A stretch of 53,279 nt of DNA, from contig JAEUUL010000027.1 of NCBI GenBank assembly GCA_016787485.1, positions 1-53,279 of the forward strand. Direction: 5' to 3'. The notes below the pieces were generated by a model that saw nothing but the letters and a program-made list of their open reading frames with translations, made no database searches and had not been told where the DNA came from. Position 1 is the first letter of the stretch; the number at the start of each line of letters is the position of its first letter. This stretch comes from Bacteroidota bacterium (lineage in GTDB: Bacteria > Bacteroidota > Bacteroidia > NS11-12g > UBA955). The position numbers were made by a program, and so were the translations under genes. Below are positions 25,454 through 33,833 of the stretch, piece after piece.

Positions 25454-26293
25454 ATGCTTTTCCTGTTCCGTTTTCTGCGGAATAATCTCTTCACCGTTAC
25501 CTTTATTCTCCTTTTTGGCATTTCTGTTTTTCAGATTCTGCGATTCAATCTGTACCAGCAGAGTTTCTATTTCAATACATCCAACGCCGTGCTGAACTCT
25601 GCCGACCGGCTGAAAAACAATGTGACGGGCTATTTTTATCTGCGCAAAGCCAATGAGGATCTGGTATTGGAAAACAAACGTCTGCGTGAGCAACTTGCAG
25701 CCAACTATGTGTTTTATGATACCCAAACCCGAAGCAGCAAAGACAGTCACGGAGTGCTCAGGTACACCTACCTTATAGGCAGGGTAATCAGCAGCACCGT
25801 TTCATCGCAAAACAACTTTATAACCATAGACAAAGGCCGAACTCATGGCGTGCGTAAGGGTATGGCTGTGCTCAGCCCTGCCGGTATCGCAGGAATCGTT
25901 CTGGATGTCTCGGACCATTTTGCACTCGTAAGCAGTGTATTGAACAGCAAGTTTGTAGCTACTCCCATGATTCCTGCCATCAATTTCAGAGAAGGAAGCC
26001 TGACCTGGAACGGAGAAGACCCTACAGTGGCGCAGATAAACGGGGTGAACAAATTCGAAAAAATCAGCCCCGGTATGGCGGTGTTTACCAGCAACTACAG
26101 TGCAAACTTCCCCCCCGGCGTGCCTATAGGCAGAATCAAAAGTTTTCGCAGGGGGGGCAACAGTAGTTTCTTTGAAATCAACGTAGAACTGGCCACCGAT
26201 TTTCGCAAAATCAGCACGGTGTATCTGGTAAAAGATGCCTTCAGACAAGAGATAGACTCCCTGGCAGGAAAGGAGAACCGAAATGGCCGTTGA
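25454..26293 (+). CDS. mreC: rod shape-determining protein MreC
   Basis: A 279-residue protein with a single N-terminal membrane segment (VTFILLFGISVFQILRF), a coiled-coil stretch (LRKANEDLVLENKRLREQLA) and the two small beta domains typical of MreC (GRVISSTVSSQNNFITIDKG, VRKGMAVLSPAGIAGIVLDV, and a final EINVELATDFRKISTVYLV). It lies in the periplasm and activates the PBP2-RodA pair. The gene starts 11 bp after mreB and overlaps mreD by 11 bp. Confidence 0.95.
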   Translation: MLFLFRFLRNNLFTVTFILLFGISVFQILRFNLYQQSFYFNTSNAVLNSADRLKNNVTGYFYLRKANEDLVLENKRLREQLAANYVFYDTQTRSSKDSHGVLRYTYLIGRVISSTVSSQNNFITIDKGRTHGVRKGMAVLSPAGIAGIVLDVSDHFALVSSVLNSKFVATPMIPAINFREGSLTWNGEDPTVAQINGVNKFEKISPGMAVFTSNYSANFPPGVPIGRIKSFRRGGNSSFFEINVELATDFRKISTVYLVKDAFRQEIDSLAGKENRNGR

Positions 26294-26795
26294 ACTATTG
26301 CGATATCTCGCCGGAGCCTTTTTGTTGCTTTTTTTCCAGTTTTTTCTTGTGCAGGAAATCAATTTCGGCACATGGATAAAACCAATGCCTTATATCTATC
26401 TCATTTTTATTTTTCCGTTTTCCTTCAACCGGTTTGCCGTTCTGGGCACTGCATTTCTGATGGGAGCCGTGCTGGACGCTTTCAGCAATACACCTGGCCA
26501 CCATGCTGCAGCTTGCACGGTTCTGGCTTTTGCACGGATACATACCGACACTCAACTGGTAGACAGAGATGCGGTGCAGTTGCAGGGTTACCATAACATT
26601 CAGCCAGGTTTTAAAGGGTTTACCTATTTTGCTGTGTATACTACCCTGCTTACCCTTTTGCACCATCTGGTATTTTTCAGTTTCATGTATTTCAAAATCT
26701 CTGCGTTTTTCCTCATCATTCTCGTTTCACTGCTGAGTACTTTGGCTACATTTGCCCTGATGATGCTGTACCGCGTCATTGTAAAACCACGATAA
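26283..26795 (+). CDS. mreD: rod shape-determining protein MreD
   Basis: A 170-residue membrane protein with about five membrane segments (for example LAGAFLLLFFQFFLV, YIYLIFIFPFSF, LGTAFLMGAVLDAF). The motif DAFSNTPGHHAAA and the C-terminal HHLVFFSFMYFKIS agree with Bacteroidota MreD. One oddity: residues 85-101, which are mostly hydrophobic in relatives I can recall, are strongly polar here (IHTDTQLVDRDAVQLQ), with no alternative frame that restores the usual pattern. It starts inside the end of mreC and is followed after 2 bp by mrdA. Confidence 0.9.
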   Translation: MAVELLRYLAGAFLLLFFQFFLVQEINFGTWIKPMPYIYLIFIFPFSFNRFAVLGTAFLMGAVLDAFSNTPGHHAAACTVLAFARIHTDTQLVDRDAVQLQGYHNIQPGFKGFTYFAVYTTLLTLLHHLVFFSFMYFKISAFFLIILVSLLSTLATFALMMLYRVIVKPR

Positions 26796-26797
26796 AA

Positions 26798-28633
26798 ATG
26801 GACCTGCACAGCAACAGAAGGATTGTTTACTTTCTGGTTTTTACCGTGGTAGCCCTGGTTTATCTGGGCAAAATATTCAGTCTGCAGGTATTGGACAAAA
26901 CCTATGAGCAGAAAGCCATAAACAATGCGCTGAACAAAATCACCATATACCCGGCACGCAGCATTATATACGACCGCAATGGGAAATTGCTGGTATACAA
27001 TATTGCCATTTATGATTTGCTGGTCTTTCCCGGGGAGGTAAAAGAACTGGACACCTCCGAATTTTGCAGGGTACTGGGCATCACGCGTGAAGATTTTCTG
27101 CACCGGATGCAGCAAGCCGCCCTGAATGCAAAAAAACGTCAGAAAAATAATGCGTATAACAAGAGTGCTGTTTTTTATGCCAATCTCAGCACCAGACAGT
27201 ACACTGCTATGCAGGAAAACCTTTTCCGGTTCGGCGGATTTTATATAGAACCCAAAACTGACAGGCTATACGCTGTGAAGGGAGGCGCCCATGTGTTGGG
27301 TTATCTGGGCGAAGCCAACGACCGGGCATTGAAGGGAGACCCCTATTACCGACCGGGCGATCTGGTGGGAATTACAGGCATAGAAAACACCTATGAAGAA
27401 TTCATACGCGGGATGAAAGGCATACGCACAGTATGGCAGGACCGCACCTACCGCGAACATGGAGAGGTAAAGGACGATGAATTCAACAAACCGGCCGTTG
27501 CAGGACCAGACATGTATAGCTCACTGGATTTTGACCTGCAGGAATTCGGAGAGCAGTTGCTGAATGGCAAACGGGGCAGTATTGTTGCTATAGAACCCGG
27601 AACCGGTGAAATTCTCGCATTGGTAAACAAACCAGACTATGACCCCAATCTGCTGGTGGGTGAAGCACGCAACAACGCCTACCGAGCACTGGTAACTGAC
27701 CCGCGCAAACCATTGTTTAACCGCGCTATTAAAGGCACATACCCGCCGGGCAGTACTTTTAAAACCGTGACTGCCCTTATCGCCCGGCAGGAAGGTGTAC
27801 TGAAACCCGGCACCATGCACGGTTGCTACGGGGGATACCATCTGGGTAGTCTTACTGTGGGTTGCCATCCTCACGGCAGTCCGCTGGACCTGAAAGGTGC
27901 AATCACCATTTCTTGCAACGCCTATTTCTGCCAGGTTTTCCGCGATGTGATAGACAATCCCAAATACGGGAATGTGAAGACCGGTTTCAGCCAGTTGGAA
28001 AAACACCTGCGCAGTTTTGGTCTGGGCAGTACTCTGGGCGTGGATTTACCGGGCGAAAGTTCTGGCAACGTACCCTCGATAAAACAACTGGACCGCAGGC
28101 ATGGTAAGAGCTGGAAGAGCAGCACTGTTATTTCTCTGAGTATAGGACAGGGTGAAATACTGCTTACACCCATGCAGATGGCAAATGTGGCTGCAATCAT
28201 TGCAAACCGGGGCTGGTTTTACACCCCTCATCTGGTGCGTGGCATAGGCCCGCGCCGAAGTCTGCCAGAAAAGTACACAACCCGCCGCTATACTTCAGTA
28301 GACAGCAGTTTGTTCAAAGTCATCATCGATGGTATGGAGGGTGTGCCCAAACCCGGAGGCACGGCCTGGGGCACCGATGTACCCGATATTGCCATTTGTG
28401 CCAAAACCGGTACTGCCCAGAATCCGCACGGACAGGACCACTCCCTGTATATTGCCTTTGCCCCGCGCTACAATCCAAAGATTGCCATAGCGGTGGTGGT
28501 AGAAAACGGAGGCTATGGAGCCACATGGGCTGCCCCTATCGCAAACCTTATGATAGAACACTATTTGAGGCGCAATGAGCCCAGTAAAAACCCCGGTATG
28601 CTGGAACGAATGCTGAAAGGGGCTGTACTCTGA
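26798..28633 (+). CDS. mrdA: penicillin-binding protein 2 (elongasome transpeptidase)
   Basis: A 611-residue class B penicillin-binding protein. One N-terminal membrane segment (VYFLVFTVVALVYLGKIF), a pedestal domain beginning ARSIIYDRNGKLL, and a transpeptidase domain with Ser319-Thr-Phe-Lys322 (PPGSTFK), Ser372-Cys-Asn374 and Lys536-Thr-Gly (CAKTGTAQNP). The nucleophile is Ser319. It crosslinks peptidoglycan in the periplasm during side-wall growth, together with RodA, whose gene follows after a single base. Full length for PBP2 and no missing motif. Confidence 0.96.
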   Translation: MDLHSNRRIVYFLVFTVVALVYLGKIFSLQVLDKTYEQKAINNALNKITIYPARSIIYDRNGKLLVYNIAIYDLLVFPGEVKELDTSEFCRVLGITREDFLHRMQQAALNAKKRQKNNAYNKSAVFYANLSTRQYTAMQENLFRFGGFYIEPKTDRLYAVKGGAHVLGYLGEANDRALKGDPYYRPGDLVGITGIENTYEEFIRGMKGIRTVWQDRTYREHGEVKDDEFNKPAVAGPDMYSSLDFDLQEFGEQLLNGKRGSIVAIEPGTGEILALVNKPDYDPNLLVGEARNNAYRALVTDPRKPLFNRAIKGTYPPGSTFKTVTALIARQEGVLKPGTMHGCYGGYHLGSLTVGCHPHGSPLDLKGAITISCNAYFCQVFRDVIDNPKYGNVKTGFSQLEKHLRSFGLGSTLGVDLPGESSGNVPSIKQLDRRHGKSWKSSTVISLSIGQGEILLTPMQMANVAAIIANRGWFYTPHLVRGIGPRRSLPEKYTTRRYTSVDSSLFKVIIDGMEGVPKPGGTAWGTDVPDIAICAKTGTAQNPHGQDHSLYIAFAPRYNPKIAIAVVVENGGYGATWAAPIANLMIEHYLRRNEPSKNPGMLERMLKGAVL

Positions 28634-28634
28634 G

Positions 28635-29918
28635 ATGGGCTCTGCCAGGTCTGCCGGTAACGAAAATCCCAGGCTGGATGCACCCAGCGTGTGGTTGTAT
28701 GCCGGGCTGGTACTGATTGGCCTGATAAACATTTACTCAGCCACCAGCGACCCCAATCAGGGATTTCATTTTTCCTTCAACAGTTTGGCCGGCCGGCAAA
28801 TGATGTGGATTGGAGGGGCGGTATTGCTTATTCTCACAATTGCTTTTGCCAATGTAGCCGTGTTCGACTACTTCGCTTACGGATTTTATGCTCTGATTAT
28901 CCTTCTGAATATTGCTGTGATCTTTCTTGGCCGTGAAGTAGCCGGAGCCCGCAGTTGGTTTGGTTTCGGTGGTGTGGGGATACAACCTTCGGAATTTGCC
29001 AAAGCAGCCACAGCCCTTGCTTTGGCCAGGTTTCTGGGCACCTACGGAATCCGTTTCAAAGGCACCCGAAATGTGTTCATATGTCTGGGTTTGTTCCTTT
29101 TACCCATGGGAATTATACTTGGACAAAACGATACCGGAAGTGCCCTGGTTTTTTTGGCTTTTTTTCTGGTTCTGTACCGCGAAGGGTTGCCGGGTGGACT
29201 GCTGCTGACCGCACTCTGGATGGCTATCCTTGGCATTGCACGGATTGTAATGACTTCCAGGGGGGTTCCACATTTTTGGACCTATGGAATTCTGGCAGTA
29301 CTTGGTGCCGTCATTATCTGGTTCGGCCGCAAGAACAGGCAACTGGTAATTACCGTTTCACTTATCACCATCTCCTCCATCGTTTTCAGCCTGTTGGTGG
29401 GATTCGCCTATACCAAAATTCTCAAATCTTACCAGAGAGACCGGATAGAACTTACCCTTGGACTAATAAAAGACGAACAGGGAAAAGGGTACCACCTGCA
29501 CCAGTCGCGCATAGCCATAGGTGCCGGTCAATTGGTGGGGCGCGGCTTTCTCAAAGGAACCCAGACCAAAATGGGTGAAAAGAGTTTTGTACCCGAAGGA
29601 CATACAGACTATATCTTTTGCACCATCAGCGAAGAATGGGGATTTGCCGGGGTGGTTGTGTTTTTCCTTATTTATTTCGGTTTACTTTTTCGGCTGGTTA
29701 GCCTTGCAGAGAGGCAAAGCACCACATTTGGCCGGGTATTGGGTTATTCCGTTGCCTGTATTTTGTTTTTTCACATTGCCATTAATATTGGTATGACCAT
29801 TGGAATGGTACCTACCATTGGTATTCCCCTGCCCTTTGTAAGTTTCGGAGGCAGCAGTCTGTGGGCGTTTACACTGCTGTTGTTCACATTTCTGAAGGTA
29901 GACGAAAAACGCAGATAA
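28635..29918 (+). CDS. rodA: rod shape-determining protein RodA (SEDS glycan polymerase)
   Basis: A 427-residue SEDS protein with about ten membrane segments. Diagnostic are GARSWFGFGGVGIQPSEFAK (around 98-117), the QNDTGSALVFLAFFLVLYREG segment in the middle, AIGAGQLVGRGFLKGTQTK, PEGHTDYIFCTISEEWGF and the final GIPLPFVSFGGSS. The catalytic-type Asp in NDTGSAL corresponds to the conserved residue of RodA/FtsW polymerases. It extends glycan strands from lipid II with PBP2. Last gene of the rod-shape operon; the start is one base after the PBP2 stop. RodA rather than FtsW is preferred because of the operon. Confidence 0.95.
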   Translation: MGSARSAGNENPRLDAPSVWLYAGLVLIGLINIYSATSDPNQGFHFSFNSLAGRQMMWIGGAVLLILTIAFANVAVFDYFAYGFYALIILLNIAVIFLGREVAGARSWFGFGGVGIQPSEFAKAATALALARFLGTYGIRFKGTRNVFICLGLFLLPMGIILGQNDTGSALVFLAFFLVLYREGLPGGLLLTALWMAILGIARIVMTSRGVPHFWTYGILAVLGAVIIWFGRKNRQLVITVSLITISSIVFSLLVGFAYTKILKSYQRDRIELTLGLIKDEQGKGYHLHQSRIAIGAGQLVGRGFLKGTQTKMGEKSFVPEGHTDYIFCTISEEWGFAGVVVFFLIYFGLLFRLVSLAERQSTTFGRVLGYSVACILFFHIAINIGMTIGMVPTIGIPLPFVSFGGSSLWAFTLLLFTFLKVDEKRR

Positions 29919-29986
29919 AAAGCAGATTTTACCACGCAAAGGGGCAAAAGTGCTCTATTTTTTCCTGTTATTTTCAAACTTTGAAT

Positions 29987-29994
29987 TAAGTTTG
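29987..29994 (+). promoter_or_regulatory. -7 element of the large VCBS lipoprotein gene
   Basis: TAAGTTTG, 5 nt before the ATG at 30000; the predicted transcript would be leaderless or nearly so. Confidence 0.5.
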
Positions 29995-29999
29995 CAAGT

Positions 30000-32900
30000 A
30001 TGCGTAAATCCGCCAGTTACACCTTATTGACTGCCCTGTTTCTATCAGCAGCCTGGACAGCCTGCAACAAGAATTCCGATGCAGAAGGTGAAAAGCTATT
30101 TGAACTTACCGACCCCAAAGAAACCGGTATAGAATTTATCAATACGGTTCCGGAAAACGATACCCTCAATCAATTTACTTACCACTACCTCTTCAATGGT
30201 ACGGGCGTGGCCACCGGCGATTTAAACAACGACGGGCTGCCGGAACTTGTGTTTACTGCCAACGAAAAACCGGCCAAAATTTTCCTGAATAAAGGGGACT
30301 TCAAATTTGAAGATATTTCCTCCAAAAGTGGTTTTAAAACCAGTGGCTGGATGAGTGGCGTGAGCCTGGCAGATGTAAACAACGACGGTTTTCTGGACAT
30401 CTACATCTGCAGAAGCGGGCCGGCATGGCGCACGGATGAAAAACGCAATTTTCTATTTATCAACAACGGAAACCTCACATTTACCGAAAAAGGAAAAGAA
30501 TTTGGGGTGGACGACCCGGGAAACAGCAGTTGCGGAACCTGGCTTGATTATGACCTGGATGGCGATATGGATTTATACCTGGGGAACCATGCAGAGAAAT
30601 TCTATGCCAACATCAACGTGCCCTTCAAACGCAGCCTGGATATGGATATGCACAACCAGCAGCATTTGTACAGGAACGATGGAGGCAAATTTACCGATGT
30701 GAGTGAAGAGTCCGGTGTTAAAGCAATGGGGTACTGCCTGAGTGCAACCCCTGCTGATTTTAACCGCGACGGACTAACAGACCTGTATATCTGCAATGAC
30801 TATCATATTCCCGATTATTATTACATCAATAACGGAGACGGTACTTTTACAGAAAGCTTTTCCAAATATTTCAAGCATACCAGCACCAACAGCATGGGCT
30901 CTGATGCGGCAGACTATAATAACGATGGATGGATGGACCTGGTCACTGTAGATATGCTGGCTGAAGACCCGCGCAGGTTTATGTTGCTTTCCGGCTTTAA
31001 GGAATTTGAGTACTTCATGACCGGCGTGAAAAACGGCTATGGATACCAGTATATGCACAATACACTGCAAACAAACAGAGGGGGTGGCTATTTCAGCGAT
31101 CTGGGATTTCTGAACGGCATCGCGCGCACAGACTGGAGCTGGAGTTCGGTATTCGCAGACTTTGACAACGACGGGCTCAGCGATTTGTACATCTCAAACG
31201 GATACTACCGCGATGTGACAAATCTGGATTTTATCACATTCCAGAACCGCAAAATGCAGCAAACCAAGCAGCAGGTATCGCAGAAAGAAATACTGGAAAA
31301 ACTGCCATTTGAAAAACTGCAGAACTACGCCTACAAAAACACAGGAAACTATAGTTTTAAAAATGTAACGGCCGATTGGGGCTTGCAGGAGCCCACACTG
31401 AGCACCGGTGCCATGTATGCCGATCTGAACAATGACGGGCATCTGGATTTGATATTGTGCAACCAGGGGGACCCGGTAAAGGTATACCGCAATGTGAGCA
31501 GGCAGGGCAATTATCTGAAAGTGCAATGCAAAGGCAGCGGCAAAAACAACCGCTTTGGTGTGGGTACAAATTTGTTTGTCAGCAACGATTCAGGAACCCG
31601 CGTGTTCGAAGTGCAACAAACACATGGATACCAGAGTGTTTCCGAACCCGTGGTGCACATTGGACTGGGTGCAGCCTCAACCCTTAAAAAACTCACCGTG
31701 GTATGGCCCGATGGTCGTTTCCAGGAATTGAAGGATGTGAAAGGCAATCAACTCCTGACTCTGGAAGATAAAAACGCCAACGGCAAGTATGATTACACTT
31801 GGGAGCACAAAACCTTGTTTGCCGCCGCAAACGAAGGCATGGGACTCGATTTCAGACATGAAGACAAAGAAAATCCCGATTTCAAACGTGAGCCTCTTCT
31901 TCCCCACCGTTTCAGTATGCTTGGCCCCGGTGCAGCCACCGGTGATGTGAACGGAGACCGTATTCCCGATCTGCTTGTTACCAATGCACGCGAAAGCAGC
32001 GGACCCAAACTGTATTTGCAGAACCAGAACAGCAAATTGTCTCCTGCTCCCTCACAGCCCTGGGCTTCAATGAATGATGTGGATGTAACCGGCTGTCTTA
32101 TTTTTGATGCAGACGCAGACGGTGACAACGACATATATCTGGTGGCGGGCGGCAGCGAATATGGCTGGCCAGACGATCGCTACAGACACAGATTGTACAT
32201 AAATGATGGCAAAGCCGGATTTACCGAAAGCCGCGATGCCCTGCCCCGGGTTATCAGCAGCGGCAGTTGCGCAACAGCAGGTGACTACGATGCAGACGGA
32301 GACCTGGATTTGTTTGTTGCAGGCCGCGTAACCCCTGGCATGTATCCGCTGGTGAATTGCCGCAGCTATCTGTTGCGAAATGACAAAGGCAAATTTGTGG
32401 ATGTAACCGCCTTTGTAGCCCCGGATTTGCAAACACCGGGAATGCTCTGTGCTGCGGTATTTGCCGACTATAACAACGACAACCGTCTGGATTTGGTTCT
32501 TGCCGGCGAATGGACACCTGTGGCATTCCTTAGCTACAACGGAGAGAAATTTGTAAACCAAACCGGTGGAGCTGGCACAGCACCTTTTGCAGGTTGGTAC
32601 AACAGTATTTTGCCAGTGGATATTGACAATGACGGGGATCTGGACTTTATTGCCGGAAACAAGGGCAACAACAGCTTCCTGCAGGCTTCGGCAGAAAGTC
32701 CGTTGAAATTGTACTGGACAGACCTGGACAACAATGGCAGCAACGACCTGTGGATGAGTTACCTGCGCAACGGAAAAGAACAGTCTGTGTTCACACTGGA
32801 TGAAATGGCAAAAGCGTATCCGGTGTTTATCAATAAGCGGTTCAATACCTATGCAGATATCAGCACCAAATCCATCGGTGATATTTTCGGACAGGAAAAT

Positions 32901-33506
32901 TTGGCAAAAAACAGCCTTCAGGCAGCGTGCTTCAGCAGTTTACTGTTGCGCAACAATGGAGGCGGAACCTTCACAGTCACAGAGTTGCCCCGCTTGTTGC
33001 AGGCTGGCCCGGTGAATGGCATGGTGGCGCTGGATGTGGATGGCAACGGATACCAGGACATTGTGGGAATAGGTAACTCTTTCTCACCGCGCACAGGCCA
33101 TGGCCGCGACGATGCATTTTACGGTTGGGTGCTGCTGAATGACGGCAATAACCTGAAATACAGCGATGGGGTTGAAAACGGTTTTACCGTACCCGGCGAC
33201 GCAAGAGGTCTGGTTTACCTGCCATTGCACAACCGCAGAATGGGGCTCATCGCTATGCAGAATACTGCACCGGCACTCGCCTTTTTGTGCAACGAACAAA
33301 AACCGTTCATTACCGCACCAGCAGGCAGTATCAAGGCCAAAGTAACGCTGAAAAACGGCAAGACCCGCATGGACAATATGTGTTACGGCAGCGGTTATAT
33401 GTCCTGCTCTGCTCCGGGCATCTGGCTTACAGGCGATATCAGCAAGGTTGAATTTGTAGATGCCAAAGGCCTTGCCAGTCCGGTTTCTTTACCCCTTCCT
33501 AATTAA
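30000..33506 (+). CDS. VCBS/FG-GAP repeat lipoprotein with ASPIC/UnbV domain
   Basis: A 1168-residue lipoprotein (LSAAWTAC, Cys22) built from two seven-bladed-type propellers of FG-GAP/VCBS repeats. Many calcium-loop repeats of the form D-N-D-G-x-x-D-I/L-Y are visible (DLNNDGLPELVF, DVNNDGFLDIYI, DFDNDGLSDLYI, DADADGDNDIYL, DIDNDGDLDFIA). Between the two propellers, about residues 500-590, lies an ASPIC/UnbV-like segment (NYLKVQCKGSGKNNRFGVGT and VVWPDGRFQELKDV). Such CRTAC1-like proteins are surface or periplasmic, bind calcium, and often accompany TonB or haloperoxidase genes in Bacteroidota; no reaction is known. Downstream in the same direction are a tiny basic protein with its own promoter and a haloperoxidase-type lipoprotein. 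Confidence 0.9.
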   Translation: MRKSASYTLLTALFLSAAWTACNKNSDAEGEKLFELTDPKETGIEFINTVPENDTLNQFTYHYLFNGTGVATGDLNNDGLPELVFTANEKPAKIFLNKGDFKFEDISSKSGFKTSGWMSGVSLADVNNDGFLDIYICRSGPAWRTDEKRNFLFINNGNLTFTEKGKEFGVDDPGNSSCGTWLDYDLDGDMDLYLGNHAEKFYANINVPFKRSLDMDMHNQQHLYRNDGGKFTDVSEESGVKAMGYCLSATPADFNRDGLTDLYICNDYHIPDYYYINNGDGTFTESFSKYFKHTSTNSMGSDAADYNNDGWMDLVTVDMLAEDPRRFMLLSGFKEFEYFMTGVKNGYGYQYMHNTLQTNRGGGYFSDLGFLNGIARTDWSWSSVFADFDNDGLSDLYISNGYYRDVTNLDFITFQNRKMQQTKQQVSQKEILEKLPFEKLQNYAYKNTGNYSFKNVTADWGLQEPTLSTGAMYADLNNDGHLDLILCNQGDPVKVYRNVSRQGNYLKVQCKGSGKNNRFGVGTNLFVSNDSGTRVFEVQQTHGYQSVSEPVVHIGLGAASTLKKLTVVWPDGRFQELKDVKGNQLLTLEDKNANGKYDYTWEHKTLFAAANEGMGLDFRHEDKENPDFKREPLLPHRFSMLGPGAATGDVNGDRIPDLLVTNARESSGPKLYLQNQNSKLSPAPSQPWASMNDVDVTGCLIFDADADGDNDIYLVAGGSEYGWPDDRYRHRLYINDGKAGFTESRDALPRVISSGSCATAGDYDADGDLDLFVAGRVTPGMYPLVNCRSYLLRNDKGKFVDVTAFVAPDLQTPGMLCAAVFADYNNDNRLDLVLAGEWTPVAFLSYNGEKFVNQTGGAGTAPFAGWYNSILPVDIDNDGDLDFIAGNKGNNSFLQASAESPLKLYWTDLDNNGSNDLWMSYLRNGKEQSVFTLDEMAKAYPVFINKRFNTYADISTKSIGDIFGQENLAKNSLQAACFSSLLLRNNGGGTFTVTELPRLLQAGPVNGMVALDVDGNGYQDIVGIGNSFSPRTGHGRDDAFYGWVLLNDGNNLKYSDGVENGFTVPGDARGLVYLPLHNRRMGLIAMQNTAPALAFLCNEQKPFITAPAGSIKAKVTLKNGKTRMDNMCYGSGYMSCSAPGIWLTGDISKVEFVDAKGLASPVSLPLPN

Positions 33507-33517
33507 TTCACCAATTG

Positions 33518-33548
33518 TTGCAATTGTGGTACTCACTACCTATTTTTG
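33518..33548 (+). promoter_or_regulatory. promoter of the 49-residue basic protein
   Basis: TTG (33518-33520), 20 bp, TATTTTTG (33541-33548), then 18 nt to the ATG. Confidence 0.7.
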
Positions 33549-33566
33549 CACCTCAATTTTACGACC

Positions 33567-33716
33567 ATGGGAGTTACAAGACTGAAACGCAAAGAAGCGA
33601 AGAACCGCACCCGTACCACCAAACGTGTGGACGACATCAAACGTCTGCGGGCAGTGAAAAATATACCTTCACCCTATAAGGGCGAAAGCGGCATCATTCT
33701 GGAAGAACAGAATTGA
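33567..33716 (+). CDS. 49-residue basic protein of unknown function
   Basis: A short gene: ATG at 33567, TGA at 33714-33716. The protein starts MGVTRLKRKEAKNRTRTTKR, is very basic and probably helical in its first 30 residues, and ends in a short acidic tail (GIILEEQN). It has no signal peptide. The coding call rests on three things seen here: a strong promoter 18 nt before the ATG, a strong terminator just after the stop, and a codon pattern like that of its neighbours (CGC/CGT arginine, AAA lysine). From memory, small basic proteins starting MGVTRLKRK occur in other Bacteroidota, which I could not check. The charge pattern suggests nucleic-acid or ribosome binding; this is inference. Confidence 0.75.
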   Translation: MGVTRLKRKEAKNRTRTTKRVDDIKRLRAVKNIPSPYKGESGIILEEQN

Positions 33717-33735
33717 GGCTGTAAGACTACTTTTA

Positions 33736-33764
33736 AAAATGCACCCCTGCGGTGCATTTTTTTT
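33736..33764 (+). terminator. Rho-independent terminator after the 49-residue gene
   Basis: Perfect 10-bp stem AAAATGCACC / GGTGCATTTT around CCTGC, followed by more T. It isolates the small gene from the haloperoxidase gene. Confidence 0.88.
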
Positions 33765-33833
33765 ATATAAAAATATCGTGATTCCTGATGAGATTACTGT
33801 GTATCATACAGTAAACGTATATATTCGCCCATT

